DNA of 64,000 bases from Leucobacter sp. UCMA 4100 (GTDB lineage: Bacteria; Actinomycetota; Actinomycetes; Actinomycetales; Microbacteriaceae): assembly GCF_027853335.1 (NCBI RefSeq), contig NZ_JAFEUS010000002.1:682001-746000 (forward strand). The letters run 5' to 3'. This document shows positions 52,130-61,074 of this stretch, in pieces. The notes beneath the pieces are model-generated. The model made no database searches and was not told where the DNA came from. It saw nothing but the letters and a program-made list of their open reading frames with translations. Position numbers and translations under genes: made by a program. Every line of letters starts with the position of its first letter. Position 1 is the first letter of the stretch.

Positions 52130-53078
52130 CTGCGTTTTTTCTACTCATTATTGACAGTAAATCATAAGCGCAGTGTGAGGCGGCAACGGCAGTGATGCTC
52201 GCGTGGTCGTATGCGGGTGAGACCTCAACAACATCAGCGCCAACAATGTTCTTGTGCTTCAGCCCACGCAAAAGCTCAAGAAGTTCCCTGCTCGTCAGCC
52301 CACCTGCCTCAGGAGTGCCCGTTCCCGGAGCGTGTGCCGGGTCAAGTACGTCAATATCGATTGAGATATAAAGGGGCGCATCGCCAACGCGAGCGCTAAT
52401 ACGCTCGATGATGTCGGTGAACGGGGTCGTGTGAAACTCTCTCGCGTGTACAATCGTGAACCCAAGCTCTTCGTCATCAGTCAAATCTTCGGCGCTATAC
52501 AGCGAGCCGCGAATACCGACGTGTGCCGAGTGCTCTTTCAGGAGCAGCCCCTCTTCGATGGCCACCCGAAACGGAGTGCCGTGAGTCACTGGGGTGTTGA
52601 AGTACGGCCCCCACGTGTCAAGGTGTGCGTCGAAGTGAATGAGCGCCATCGGCCCGTGCTCTTTATGCATCGCACGAATCGAAGCCAACGCGATGGTGTG
52701 GTCGCCACCAAGTACCAGAACAGGTTTGCCACCTTTGGCCAGGCCCGAAATGCCCGCTTCTATCTCGGCAAGCGCGGTCTGAATATCGAAGGGGTTGCAA
52801 TCAACGTCGCCCGCGTCGACTACCTGCACCTCGTCGAAAGGCGCAACCTCAAGTGCTGGGTTGTATGGGCGCAGTAGCCGTGAAGCCTCGCGAATCGCTC
52901 CTGGCCCGAATCGGGCACCCGGGCGAAACGTGACCCCCGCATCAAACGGAACGCCAACGACCGCAACATCGTGGTCTTCAACATCGGTAATGCGTGGCAG
53001 CCTCGCAAAGGTCGTCAACCCTGCATACCGCGGTGATACCTGGCCATCAATAGGAGGTACTGGTGTGTGGTGAGTCAT
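52122..53078 (-). CDS. speB: agmatinase-family ureohydrolase
   Basis: The 318-residue enzyme carries every Mn2+ ligand motif of the arginase/agmatinase fold: GGDHTIALAS, HFDAHLDTW and SIDIDVLDPAHAPGTGTPEAGG. The reaction is hydrolysis of a guanidino group to an amine plus urea. Agmatine, guanidinobutyrate and guanidinopropionate enzymes share this pattern, so the speB name is provisional. No polyamine enzyme is next door. Neighbouring SDRs and an amino acid/amine permease suggest catabolism of an imported guanidino compound. Confidence 0.9.
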   Translation of the reverse strand: MTHHTPVPPIDGQVSPRYAGLTTFARLPRITDVEDHDVAVVGVPFDAGVTFRPGARFGPGAIREASRLLRPYNPALEVAPFDEVQVVDAGDVDCNPFDIQTALAEIEAGISGLAKGGKPVLVLGGDHTIALASIRAMHKEHGPMALIHFDAHLDTWGPYFNTPVTHGTPFRVAIEEGLLLKEHSAHVGIRGSLYSAEDLTDDEELGFTIVHAREFHTTPFTDIIERISARVGDAPLYISIDIDVLDPAHAPGTGTPEAGGLTSRELLELLRGLKHKNIVGADVVEVSPAYDHASITAVAASHCAYDLLSIMSRKNADE

Positions 53079-53123
53079 GTGTTCACTCTTTTCTTCTTGT
53101 GACGGTGTGCCTGCTCGGTCGGT

Positions 53124-53894
53124 TCAGACGCGACTTCGAGTGGCACCGCCATTGACCTGTATGGTTTGCCCAACAATCGATCGCTGCTCAGGCGATGCGA
53201 GCATCGCAACAGCCTCAGCGATCTCTTCAGGGCGGCCTATGCGCCCGAGGGGTATCTGCTTTGCATATTGCTCGTGCATAGCCTCAAGTGAGATGCCTGC
53301 GGCGTCTGAATCAACCGCGAGTTGCGGGGTGTCAATCACGCCGGGCGCAATTGCGTTGACAAAAATGCCTTCCGGCCCAAGCTCCCGCCCAAGACTCTTG
53401 ACGAGTGACAATAGGCCAGCTTTTGACGCCGCATAGGCGGTGGCTTCGGGCCACCCCGTCACACCCCACTCGCTTGAAATGACGATAATGCGGCCACCGG
53501 TTGCCTGTTCGCGCATCACTCGCGCGCTCTCTTGAATAAGCGCAAAGGTGCCAAGCAGGTTCACTTCGATCACGCGCCACCAGTCAGCCGGATCAGCGTC
53601 AACGAGCAGCCCCATGATCATGGTTGCATGGTTTGCCACCACGAGGTCAAGACTTCCCAGCTGCCCGGCGGTGTCGCGAATAAGCGCCCGACAAGCCTCT
53701 GGAGTCGCTAGGTCAGCGATCATGGGGGTAGCCCCGGTTTGCTCGAGCAGTTGAGCTAAGCCAGAGCTCTCAGAACGCGCGTGGGCAGCGACCGTTGCGC
53801 CGAGTGAGGCGAGTTGCGCCACCTGGGCTTGCCCGAGGCCTCCCGCCGCGCCAGTGACGAGAGCAGATGTAGTGGCTAACGATTGATCATGCAT
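53124..53894 (-). CDS. short-chain dehydrogenase/reductase
   Basis: The 256-residue SDR has the cofactor motif VTGAAGGLGQAQVA, NHATMIMG (NNAG-like), and the catalytic YAASK in EATAYAASKAGLL with an upstream Ser in ISSEWGV. The C-terminus ITQTIQVNGGATRS-like GQTIQVNGGA is typical. The start overlaps the upstream SDR stop as TAATG, so the two are coupled. The alcohol or keto substrate is unknown. Confidence 0.9.
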   Translation of the reverse strand: MHDQSLATTSALVTGAAGGLGQAQVAQLASLGATVAAHARSESSGLAQLLEQTGATPMIADLATPEACRALIRDTAGQLGSLDLVVANHATMIMGLLVDADPADWWRVIEVNLLGTFALIQESARVMREQATGGRIIVISSEWGVTGWPEATAYAASKAGLLSLVKSLGRELGPEGIFVNAIAPGVIDTPQLAVDSDAAGISLEAMHEQYAKQIPLGRIGRPEEIAEAVAMLASPEQRSIVGQTIQVNGGATRSRV

Positions 53895-54586
53895 TAGATC
53901 ACGGCTCCTGAGTTCGGGTGCAGCGTCTCGCCAATCATGAAAGTTGCAGATTCAAGCAAGAACTGCACGCATGCGGCGACTTCTTCGGGCTCGGTTAACG
54001 CCCCGCTCGGGAGGGTTTTCAGATACTCCGGTTCGCGCCAAGGCGAATCAGTTGCGAGCAAAGCAGTATTCGTAGGCCCTGGGGCAACCGCGTTCACCCG
54101 AACCCCGGTGCTCGCGACCTCGGCGGCAAGACTCTTCATTGCGCCCGTGATCGCACCCTTTGCAGCCGAGTAGTGCGAGTCACGCGGCCCACCGCCAATC
54201 GCAAGCTCACTCGTGATCGCAACGATTGATCCGCCACCGTGTTTGATCATGCGCCCGAGAACCGCTTGAGAAGCGGTTGCAAAACCTCCAAGATGCACGC
54301 GTAACATCGTGCTCATCTGTTCGTCGGTCACCTCAGTGAACGCCGTGCTCTCGTAGTGGCCGGCGGCACACACGAGACCCGCAATCGGGCCAAGCTGCGC
54401 TTCGGTCTCATCGATCGCAGCAACGAGTGACTCGCTGTCGGTCACATCGCCCGAGAAATGCACATCGGCAAGGCTGTGTTCAGCACGATCATAACCGGCC
54501 ACGGCCCAACCGGCCCGGCGCATCCGTTCGCCGATCGCGGCACCCATGCCACCGGCAATGCCCGTGACAAAAACTACTGGATTCAT
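53894..54586 (-). CDS. short-chain dehydrogenase/reductase
   Basis: The 230-residue SDR begins MNPVVFVTGIAGGMGAAIG (cofactor motif). It has VCAAGHYES, the catalytic Ser in ITSELAIGG and YSAAK. A TTG at 54598 (adding four residues) would overlap the permease stop as TTGA and is the alternative start; AGGAG lies right against that TTG and 12 nt before the ATG. It shares the layout of the neighbouring SDR and may form an oxidation pair or heteromer with it. Confidence 0.88.
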   Translation of the reverse strand: MNPVVFVTGIAGGMGAAIGERMRRAGWAVAGYDRAEHSLADVHFSGDVTDSESLVAAIDETEAQLGPIAGLVCAAGHYESTAFTEVTDEQMSTMLRVHLGGFATASQAVLGRMIKHGGGSIVAITSELAIGGGPRDSHYSAAKGAITGAMKSLAAEVASTGVRVNAVAPGPTNTALLATDSPWREPEYLKTLPSGALTEPEEVAACVQFLLESATFMIGETLHPNSGAVI

Positions 54587-54594
54587 CTGGTGAC

Positions 54595-56082
54595 TCAACT
54601 CCTGTCAGCCCGTGAGGCATCGCTCTTCGGCGCATCAATCACTACCGCAGAGGTCTCAACATTCTCTATACGTTTGCGCACCGAGGCGTACACCAGTGCC
54701 CCGACGAGAGCGAGAGTACCTACCCCGATAATCACTGACCAGTCGAGCAAAAAGCTGCCATTGACCGCACGGGGCCAAGCAATGTTCACGAGTTCGAGCA
54801 CGACCCAAATGAGGGCAGCGACAGCAACCGGCTTCGTGAACACGCCCAGCGAGAACGGGCCCGAGACCCAGCGCTTCTTGAAGAGCGCAACCACAAACCC
54901 GAGAACAGGAAAGAGGAAGCTGAGGTAAAAGCCGCCTGAGGTAAAACTCACCATCACTTCGTAGATGTTTTCGGCTACGTTGCTCATGAGTAGCAACGCC
55001 GTGCCAATCACCGTCGTGATAATGATGGGGCCAATCGGTTGGCTTTGTTTCTTCGTGAGCACCGAGAGGCTCCGTGAAAATGGCAGCGCCCCGTCGCGGG
55101 CCTTGGCCCAAATGAGCCGTGAAGCAGAGGTTTGCAGGGCAAGGAAGCTCGCGATAAACCCAATAGAAAAGAGCACTTGAATGGGTATCGCAAACTGTGA
55201 GCCAAGCAGCGCTGTCAGTACCGCGTGCACGGGGTCTTCGGCATAGCCTGGAAGCTGGCTTGCATTCTCAGGCATCGCGAGAATAATCGCGAGACTCGAG
55301 AACATCACGATGAGCGAAATAATGGTGAGTGAGAAGAGCACGGCCTTCGGCAAGTTCTTGCGCGGCTCATGCACCTCTTCAGCAATAGCACCAGCACTCT
55401 CAAACCCAACGAACGAGAAGCCAATGAAAACGACGGCGAGCAAGAACGGCCCGCCGAGCGTGAAGTAGCCGTCAGAGGCACCGACGCTCTCGCCTTGATC
55501 AAAGAGAATCGTAATGCTGTTCGTGCGGTGAGCGATGAGGAGCCAAATGCCAAGACCAATCGATCCAAAAATCTCGGCAATAATGCTCGCGACCATAAAC
55601 ACTTTCAGCACCCCACGGCCCAAAAGGTTAATGATGGTGCCCACGATGAGCAGCACAAAGGCGATGAGTGCCACCTGTGTCGCGCCTGCACCGCGAACCC
55701 CGAGAATATTGGCAATAAATCCAGCGGCGCCTAAAGCGACCGTGGTCATCGCAATCACAAGGGTGCAGATATAAAACCAGCCGGCAAACCAGCCGTAAGC
55801 AGAGCCAATAAGTCGCGTTGCCCACTGGTATACCGAGCCTTCGATAGGCCACCTCGATACGAGCGTCGCAAAGACGAGAGCTACAAGAAACTGGCCACCG
55901 AATACGATGAGAAAACCCCACCAAAATGAGGGCCCGGCTTCAGCCACAGCAATGCCGAAAATACCGTATAGCGCAACGATGGGCGAAATGAAAGCGAATG
56001 CAAAAGCGAACACCGAGCCGAAGTTAAATTCTCGGCGAAGTGTTCGGTGTTCTGTTTCGAGTGCAGGATTCCCCTGGCTCAT
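54595..56082 (-). CDS. APC-family amino acid/amine permease
   Basis: The 495-residue protein has about 12 helices and APC features: FNFGSVFAFAFAFISPIVALYGIFG (in part) as first helix, SVYQWATRLIGSAYGWFAGW, and FSFVGFESAGAIAEEVHEPRKNLPKA, the conserved cytoplasmic loop. ATG 56082 has AAAGGAG 6 nt upstream. It is the first gene of the operon running to the deacetylase and faces the divergent PucR gene. An amine, amino acid or guanidino compound is the expected cargo. Confidence 0.9.
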   Translation of the reverse strand: MSQGNPALETEHRTLRREFNFGSVFAFAFAFISPIVALYGIFGIAVAEAGPSFWWGFLIVFGGQFLVALVFATLVSRWPIEGSVYQWATRLIGSAYGWFAGWFYICTLVIAMTTVALGAAGFIANILGVRGAGATQVALIAFVLLIVGTIINLLGRGVLKVFMVASIIAEIFGSIGLGIWLLIAHRTNSITILFDQGESVGASDGYFTLGGPFLLAVVFIGFSFVGFESAGAIAEEVHEPRKNLPKAVLFSLTIISLIVMFSSLAIILAMPENASQLPGYAEDPVHAVLTALLGSQFAIPIQVLFSIGFIASFLALQTSASRLIWAKARDGALPFSRSLSVLTKKQSQPIGPIIITTVIGTALLLMSNVAENIYEVMVSFTSGGFYLSFLFPVLGFVVALFKKRWVSGPFSLGVFTKPVAVAALIWVVLELVNIAWPRAVNGSFLLDWSVIIGVGTLALVGALVYASVRKRIENVETSAVVIDAPKSDASRADRS

Positions 56083-56129
56083 TGTGGTCTCCTTTGGCCC
56101 CAAACTAAGCGTTTCAACCAACTATGGCA

Positions 56130-56172
56130 TTCTCCATAAGCAAACGGGACAACATGGGACTTTTCTCCATAA
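56130..56172. promoter_or_regulatory. paired direct repeat, probable PucR site
   Basis: TTCTCCATAA occurs at 56130-56139 and again at 56163-56172, 33 bp apart start to start, about three helical turns. Both lie on the same DNA face between the divergent permease and PucR genes. Binding by the adjacent PucR protein is inference. Confidence 0.55.
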
Positions 56173-56219
56173 TGAGCGATACAATATAGAGAAACATACA
56201 ATTAAGGAGTGTTTCGCCG

Positions 56220-57506
56220 ATGATGACGCTCACCTCGATCAACGATCTCTTGAGCAATGACGCCCTGTCACTCACCCCAGTTTTTCTGCCACCCGGCGCT
56301 GCCGAGACTCAGGTTTCGTGGGTTCACTCAACCGAACAGCTTGACCCACGCCCGCATCTTCGCCACCACGAGCTCGTGTGTACCCTCGGCAGTGCACTCG
56401 TGCGCCCTGGTGCCGCAGAGCATTTTGTTGCAGCGCTCGCTGAGGCCGAGGTCGCGGGCGTGGTGCTAGGTCTTGGCGAGGTGCACCTTCAAGCACCCGA
56501 GGCACTCGTTGACGCATGCCGCGAAGCATCATTACCGCTTCTGCTCGTTGAACACGGGGTTCCTTTTCTCGCGCTCAATGACGCCGTACTCGAGCGCCGT
56601 GCCGAACTCCAGAGCGAGGCACGCAGGCGCGAGATTGCCCTGCTTGCGAGACTCTTTACGCTCGCCCGCAAAGGGGCCAAGTCGACTGAGCTCACTGCTG
56701 CCGTCGAACACTCACTCAGCCAGAGCGGGGGCGCCGAAGAGCCGAGCGAAGAGTTCAAAGAGCAGTTTGAAAGCCTGCTTGAATTCTCAGAACGGGAAGA
56801 CGCAAGGGCCACATCAGAGCAACAGTCACGCCTTGGGCAACTGACGACGCTCATTGTCGAGGGCCTCGCCTTGCCCCAAGCACTCGCACCTGAGCTCGAA
56901 GCACAGCAACTTAGCCCAGAGCGGCTCATTGTGTCTCGCTGGCCCGCCGGCAGCGAACGTGCTCTCAAAGCCACTCTCCCTTTCGGGCTCATTGCAACGA
57001 GCGAACGCGACGTCATACTCATTAGTGAGCCAGTGCAGCCCGACACCTTTCGCAAGCCTGGCCTCGTTTGCGGCTTCAGCTCGGTGGTGCCACTCGCCCA
57101 TCTCGGTCGGGCCCTCACCGAATCACGTTCGGCATTGCGCATCGCCAAAAGCCGTGGCGGCGTGACCGGCCCCCACGAGTTAGCGTCGCTTGAAGCGCTT
57201 TTAGAGCAGCAGCCAGCTGCTGTCCTCGAAACATTCTTCGCCCAGCTCTGTGAGCCGCTTCTTGAGGCCGACGAGATTGGGCGCGGTGATCTCGTGACCA
57301 CGCTCTCAACTTTTTTTGACTGCGAAAACCATCTGCAACACACCGCTCAAAAGCTCTTTGTGCATGTCAATACCATTCGGCACCGGTTTGCAAGAGTTCG
57401 TGAGCTCACCGGCAAAGATGCGCTATCGCCCTCAGATTCAATTGATTTGCGTATCGCACTATGGGCAGCAAAGCGAGCACGAAAAGCCGGGCTTTTGCAG
57501 GATTAA
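56220..57506 (+). CDS. PucR-family transcriptional regulator
   Basis: The 428-residue protein has an N-terminal PucR domain (about 5-120, with VSWVHSTEQLDPRPHLRHHELVCT, in part) and a C-terminal PucR-type helix-turn-helix (about 360-425: TLSTFFDCENHLQHTAQKLFVHVNTIRHRFARV, in part). The QKLFVHVNTIRHR segment is diagnostic. ATG 56220 is followed at once by ATG 56223; AAGGAG lies 10 nt upstream. PucR proteins govern purine, polyamine or GABA-type catabolism, and this one most likely activates the divergent permease-SDR-ureohydrolase operon. Confidence 0.9.
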   Translation: MMTLTSINDLLSNDALSLTPVFLPPGAAETQVSWVHSTEQLDPRPHLRHHELVCTLGSALVRPGAAEHFVAALAEAEVAGVVLGLGEVHLQAPEALVDACREASLPLLLVEHGVPFLALNDAVLERRAELQSEARRREIALLARLFTLARKGAKSTELTAAVEHSLSQSGGAEEPSEEFKEQFESLLEFSEREDARATSEQQSRLGQLTTLIVEGLALPQALAPELEAQQLSPERLIVSRWPAGSERALKATLPFGLIATSERDVILISEPVQPDTFRKPGLVCGFSSVVPLAHLGRALTESRSALRIAKSRGGVTGPHELASLEALLEQQPAAVLETFFAQLCEPLLEADEIGRGDLVTTLSTFFDCENHLQHTAQKLFVHVNTIRHRFARVRELTGKDALSPSDSIDLRIALWAAKRARKAGLLQD

Positions 57507-57525
57507 AATCACCCGCACCGCCAGG

Positions 57526-58050
57526 TCACACCGGAATACGGCGAGCGCCCTGCCCCGTATCGCCGAGCTCATCGTCGGGGTTCAACAGACTGCACGCCTT
57601 CATCGAGAGGCAGCCGCACCCGATGCACCCCGTGAGCTCTTTCTCGAGCTTTTCAATGCCGCGGCGGCGCTGTTCGAGCACCCGCTTCCAACGCCGCGAG
57701 GCTCGCTGCCAGTCTTCGTGCGAGGGCGTCTCAAACATGGGCACGTCGGCAAAGGCATCTTTCACGTCTTCAAGCGGTATGCCAAGGCGTTTGGCGACCG
57801 AAACCAGGGCGACTCTGCGGAGCATGTGCCGGGGGTAGCGCCGCTGGTTTCCCGCCGTGCGGTGCGAGGCAATGAGCCCGAGTCGCTCGTAGTAGTGCAG
57901 TGCAGAGGCTGCTACGCCGGTGCGCTCGCTCATCTCGCCGATGCTCAGGAGTTCGTCGGGCGAGTGGGCCGCGGCCCCCGCTGAATCTTCCCCAGACACT
58001 CCCTGCGATACGCCCGCGTCAGCCTTTCGATGCTGAGTACTCACTGACAT
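57526..58050 (-). CDS. soxR: SoxR-type redox-sensing MerR regulator (SoxR2)
   Basis: The 174-residue protein has a disordered 30-residue N-terminus, the MerR helix-turn-helix (LLSIGEMSERTGVAASALHYYER, in part), RTAGNQRRYPRHML and the cluster motif CIGCGCLSMKAC (C-x2-C-x-C-x5-C). It is a paralogue of SoxR1 (15239-15688), with strong identity in the DNA-binding and cluster regions. The gene faces a ferredoxin gene, with a perfect palindrome between them. It therefore likely controls the ferredoxin-reductase-flavin reductase-SOD set. It ends 20 bp from the convergent PucR gene. Confidence 0.92.
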   Translation of the reverse strand: MSVSTQHRKADAGVSQGVSGEDSAGAAAHSPDELLSIGEMSERTGVAASALHYYERLGLIASHRTAGNQRRYPRHMLRRVALVSVAKRLGIPLEDVKDAFADVPMFETPSHEDWQRASRRWKRVLEQRRRGIEKLEKELTGCIGCGCLSMKACSLLNPDDELGDTGQGARRIPV

Positions 58051-58065
58051 TTCGCCCCTCTCGAA

Positions 58066-58096
58066 TTGACCTCAACCTAGGTTGAGGTTTTAGAGT
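58066..58096 (+). promoter_or_regulatory. SoxR2 operator/promoter with 19-bp spacer
   Basis: ACCTCAACCTAGGTTGAGGT (58069-58088) is a perfect 20-bp palindrome between -35 TTGACC (58066-58071) and -10-like TAGAGT (58091-58096), with a 19-bp spacer as in MerR-type promoters. It resembles the CCTCAAG-type SoxR box more than the SoxR1 site does. Confidence 0.85.
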
Positions 58097-58146
58097 CTCA
58101 GTGTGAGCTTACATTCCCTGCCTGAACTTGTGAAAGGAGTCAGTGC

Positions 58147-58470
58147 ATGACCTACGTCATCGCGCTCCCGTGCGTCGACCTCAAAGACCGTGCGTGTATT
58201 GACGAGTGCCCCGTCGACTGCATTTATGAGGGCGAGCGAATGCTCTACATTCACCCTGATGAGTGCGTCGACTGCGGCGCATGCGAGCCGGTGTGCCCCG
58301 TCGAGGCGATCTATTACGAAGACGACCTGCCCGATGAGTGGAGCGGCTATTACAAGGCCAATGTCGAGTTTTTCGACAAGATCGGCGCCCCAGGCGGCGC
58401 TTCACGAACCGGCCCGCTCGCATACGACCACCCGCTCGTCGCAGCCCTTCCCCCTCAAGAGAGTGACTGA
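58147..58470 (+). CDS. fdxA: 7Fe ferredoxin (FdxA-type)
   Basis: The 107-residue protein begins MTYVIALPCVDLKDRACIDE. Cysteines 9, 17 and 21 fit the [3Fe-4S] cluster and the CVDCGACEPVCP motif provides the [4Fe-4S] cluster, as in mycobacterial FdxA. GAAAGGAG lies upstream of ATG 58147. It carries electrons between the reductase at 58479 and acceptors. It lies directly behind the SoxR2 promoter, so expression should rise with redox-cycling stress. Confidence 0.93.
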   Translation: MTYVIALPCVDLKDRACIDECPVDCIYEGERMLYIHPDECVDCGACEPVCPVEAIYYEDDLPDEWSGYYKANVEFFDKIGAPGGASRTGPLAYDHPLVAALPPQESD

Positions 58471-58478
58471 CCAACCTT

Positions 58479-59861
58479 ATGAAACGAACTGTAGCGATCG
58501 TTGGCGCCGGCCCCGCTGGCATTTACGCCGCCGATATCCTGCAAGACCGTGACCCCGAGGTGCGCATCGACCTGTTCGAGAAGCTCCCAGCGCCCTACGG
58601 GCTCGTGCGCTACGGCGTCTCGCCCGACCATCCACGCATCAAAAAGATTCAAGACGCGCTGCACGATGTGCTTGAAAACCCGCGCATCAGCTTTCACGGC
58701 AACGTCACCATCGGCACCGACATCACCGTCGACGAACTGCGCGAGGCATACGATGCCGTCATCATTTCGACGGGCGCCGACCGCGACGCCGAGCTGAAGA
58801 TCGACGGAATCGACCTCCCTGGATCCTTTGGCGGCGCCGACTTTGTGGCCTGGTACGACGGACACCCTGATGCCCCACGGGAGTGGCCGCTCGAGGCCGA
58901 GAGCGTCGCGGTGATTGGCGCGGGCAACGTGGCACTCGATGTCACCCGAATGATCATTAAGCACGCCGAGCACCTCGACCACACCGACATTCCCGACAGC
59001 GTAGAATCGGCGCTCAAGGCAAACCGGGTGCGTGACGTGCACCTCTTCATTCGGCGTGGCCCGGCCGACGTGCGCTTCTCGGCCCTCGAGCTACGCGAGC
59101 TCGGAGCCCAGCACGACGTCGACGTCATCGTCGACCCAGCAGACCTCGAGCTTGACGAGCACGGCGAGCGCATGGTCAAGCAGTTCACTCAGCGTCGCAT
59201 CATGATGAAGACCTTTACCGAGTGGGCCGCGATTGACCCGGCGAGCCGTGAGGCGTCACGCAGAGTGCACCTGCACTTTTACCAACAACCGGCGAGGGTG
59301 CTCGGCGAGCACGCTGTCACCGGCATCGAGTTTGATCGCACGCAGCCCGATGAACTCGGCAGGGTGACCCCGACCGGCGAACGCGTCACCTACGACGTGC
59401 AGGCGGTATACCGCACCGTCGGCTATCGATCGTCGCCGGTCACGGGGGTGCCGTTCTCTGACGAGACCGGCACGATTCCCGAGCAAGACGGGCGCGTGCT
59501 CGCGGCAGATGGCACGCCGATCGCGGGCTTGTATGTGACGGGGTGGATCCGCCGTGGGCCCATCGGCCTCATCGGCTCGACGAAATCTGATGCAGCGCAA
59601 ACGATCGGCTCGCTGCTCGATGATCTCGCGCTCGCCGCGGGCAGCGAGGAGCGGGCGGCACGCCAGGCGGCCGCCGCCGAGGCTCTCAGCGAGCGGTTGC
59701 GGCAGGCGGTGACGTGGGAAGGCTGGCTGCAGCTTGACCACGCCGAGCGCACCCTCGGCTCGGTGCGCGACCGCGAACGCACGAAGATCGTCGAGCGCCA
59801 CGACATGCTGCACCATGCCCAAGCATCAACCGAAGCCACGCTGAAAGTAGGGACCCGATGA
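58479..59861 (+). CDS. fprA: ferredoxin-NADP+ reductase (FprA-type)
   Basis: The 460-residue protein is of the adrenodoxin-reductase type. It has FAD motif VAIVGAGPAGIYAAD at the N-terminus, YGLVRYGVSPDHPRIK (substrate-side signature) and NADPH motif VAVIGAGNVALDVTRM (about residues 145-160). The C-terminal VTGWIRRGPIGLIGSTKSDA is typical of FprA. It moves electrons between NADPH and the ferredoxin 8 bp upstream. Its stop overlaps the flavin reductase start by 4 bp. Confidence 0.93.
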   Translation: MKRTVAIVGAGPAGIYAADILQDRDPEVRIDLFEKLPAPYGLVRYGVSPDHPRIKKIQDALHDVLENPRISFHGNVTIGTDITVDELREAYDAVIISTGADRDAELKIDGIDLPGSFGGADFVAWYDGHPDAPREWPLEAESVAVIGAGNVALDVTRMIIKHAEHLDHTDIPDSVESALKANRVRDVHLFIRRGPADVRFSALELRELGAQHDVDVIVDPADLELDEHGERMVKQFTQRRIMMKTFTEWAAIDPASREASRRVHLHFYQQPARVLGEHAVTGIEFDRTQPDELGRVTPTGERVTYDVQAVYRTVGYRSSPVTGVPFSDETGTIPEQDGRVLAADGTPIAGLYVTGWIRRGPIGLIGSTKSDAAQTIGSLLDDLALAAGSEERAARQAAAAEALSERLRQAVTWEGWLQLDHAERTLGSVRDRERTKIVERHDMLHHAQASTEATLKVGTR

Positions 59862-60355
59862 CCACCACACAGACCGATCTTGAGACGGCGTTCAAGGCAG
59901 CGTTTCGCGAGCATCCAGCCGGGGTCGCGCTCATCACCGCGAACACCGTAGAAGGGCCCGTCGGGCTCACCGCCTCGAGCGTCGCTTCAGTTGCCGTCGA
60001 CCCGGCAACGCTCGTGTTCTCGGTAACGCGCTCGACCGGCAGCGCCGGCCTCATCCTTGGGGCCGACACCATTCTCGTGCACCTGCTCGACGCAAGGCAC
60101 CAGGCCATCGCGCAGGAGTACGCGGTATCTGGCGGCGAACGTTTCACCGATGAGCAGAACTGGAGCGAGCTCCCCACGGGCGAACCGCACCTGGGCGACG
60201 TTCGCGTCGCGCTTCGCTGCCGCATCGTCAACAAGATCGCCGTTGGTTCGTCAATGCTCGCGGTTGCCGAGGTGCTGAGCGCCCACACGAACGAGAGCGG
60301 CGCCCCCATGATTTACCTCGATCGCGCCTTTCACCTCACGGGCGACGCGATCTAA
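59858..60355 (+). CDS. flavin reductase-domain protein (FMN-binding split barrel)
   Basis: The 165-residue protein matches the HpaC/flavin reductase-like family: [21 protein letters not shown] (in part), [20 protein letters not shown] and [12 protein letters not shown]. It should bind FMN or FAD and reduce it with NAD(P)H, or use reduced flavin. The 4-bp overlap with fprA makes it part of the same SoxR2-controlled electron-transfer unit. Confidence 0.88.
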   Translation: MTTTQTDLETAFKAAFREHPAGVALITANTVEGPVGLTASSVASVAVDPATLVFSVTRSTGSAGLILGADTILVHLLDARHQAIAQEYAVSGGERFTDEQNWSELPTGEPHLGDVRVALRCRIVNKIAVGSSMLAVAEVLSAHTNESGAPMIYLDRAFHLTGDAI

Positions 60356-60399
60356 CTCGTTGCCGCGCTCGTCGCTGCGACACCACTGAAAGGAAACAC

Positions 60400-61011
60400 A
60401 TGACCGTCTACACCCTTCCCGATCTCGACTACGACTACGGCGCGCTTGCTCCTCACGTCTCGGGCAAGATCATGGAGCTGCACCACTCGAAGCACCACCA
60501 GGCCTATGTCACGGGCGCAAACACCGCGCTCGAGCAGCTCGCTGAGGCCCGCGACAGCGGCAACCTCGCGAACGTGAACAAGCTCGAAAAGGACCTCGCC
60601 TTCAACCTCGGTGGTCACATCAACCACAGCGTGTTCTGGAAGAACATGTCGCCCAACGGTGGCGGCGAGCCCGAGGGCGACCTCGCCGAGGCCATCGGCG
60701 AGCACTTCGGCTCGTTCGAAAAGTTCCAGGCGCACTTCACCGCGACCGCAATGGGCGTGCAGGGCTCAGGCTGGTCGGTTCTCGGCTGGGACGACCTCGG
60801 GGCACGCCCCGTGATCTTCCAGCTGTTCGACCAGCAGGGCAACGCTCCGCTCGGCATCACCCCGCTTCTGCAGCTTGACGTGTGGGAGCACGCTTACTAC
60901 CTCGATTACCAGAACGTTCGCGCCGACTACGTCAAGGCGTTCTGGAACATCGTGAACTGGAGCGACGTGCAGGAGCGCTTCGCGAAGGCAACCGCCACAG
61001 CAAACGCGTAA
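60400..61011 (+). CDS. sodA: superoxide dismutase (Mn/Fe family)
   Basis: The 203-residue enzyme has the metal ligands in [13 protein letters not shown] (His about 27), [10 protein letters not shown] (His about 75) and [13 protein letters not shown] (Asp and His, about 160-164). The [10 protein letters not shown] loop suggests the Mn-type. It converts superoxide to H2O2. It has its own AAAGGAAAC site and is 44 bp after the flavin reductase, so it may be part of the SoxR2 transcript or have its own promoter. Confidence 0.94.
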   Translation: MTVYTLPDLDYDYGALAPHVSGKIMELHHSKHHQAYVTGANTALEQLAEARDSGNLANVNKLEKDLAFNLGGHINHSVFWKNMSPNGGGEPEGDLAEAIGEHFGSFEKFQAHFTATAMGVQGSGWSVLGWDDLGARPVIFQLFDQQGNAPLGITPLLQLDVWEHAYYLDYQNVRADYVKAFWNIVNWSDVQERFAKATATANA

Positions 61012-61024
61012 GTTCTCACGCCGC

Positions 61025-61073
61025 GAAAGGGCGGGTGTCTCGGCCAAACACTGGGCGAGACACCCGCCCTTTC
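61025..61073. terminator. strong bidirectional terminator
   Basis: An 18-bp perfect stem, GAAAGGGCGGGTGTCTCG (61025-61042) with CGAGACACCCGCCCTTTC (61056-61073), has a 13-nt loop. It separates sodA from the convergent membrane protein gene and can serve both strands. Confidence 0.88.
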
Positions 61074-61074
61074 G

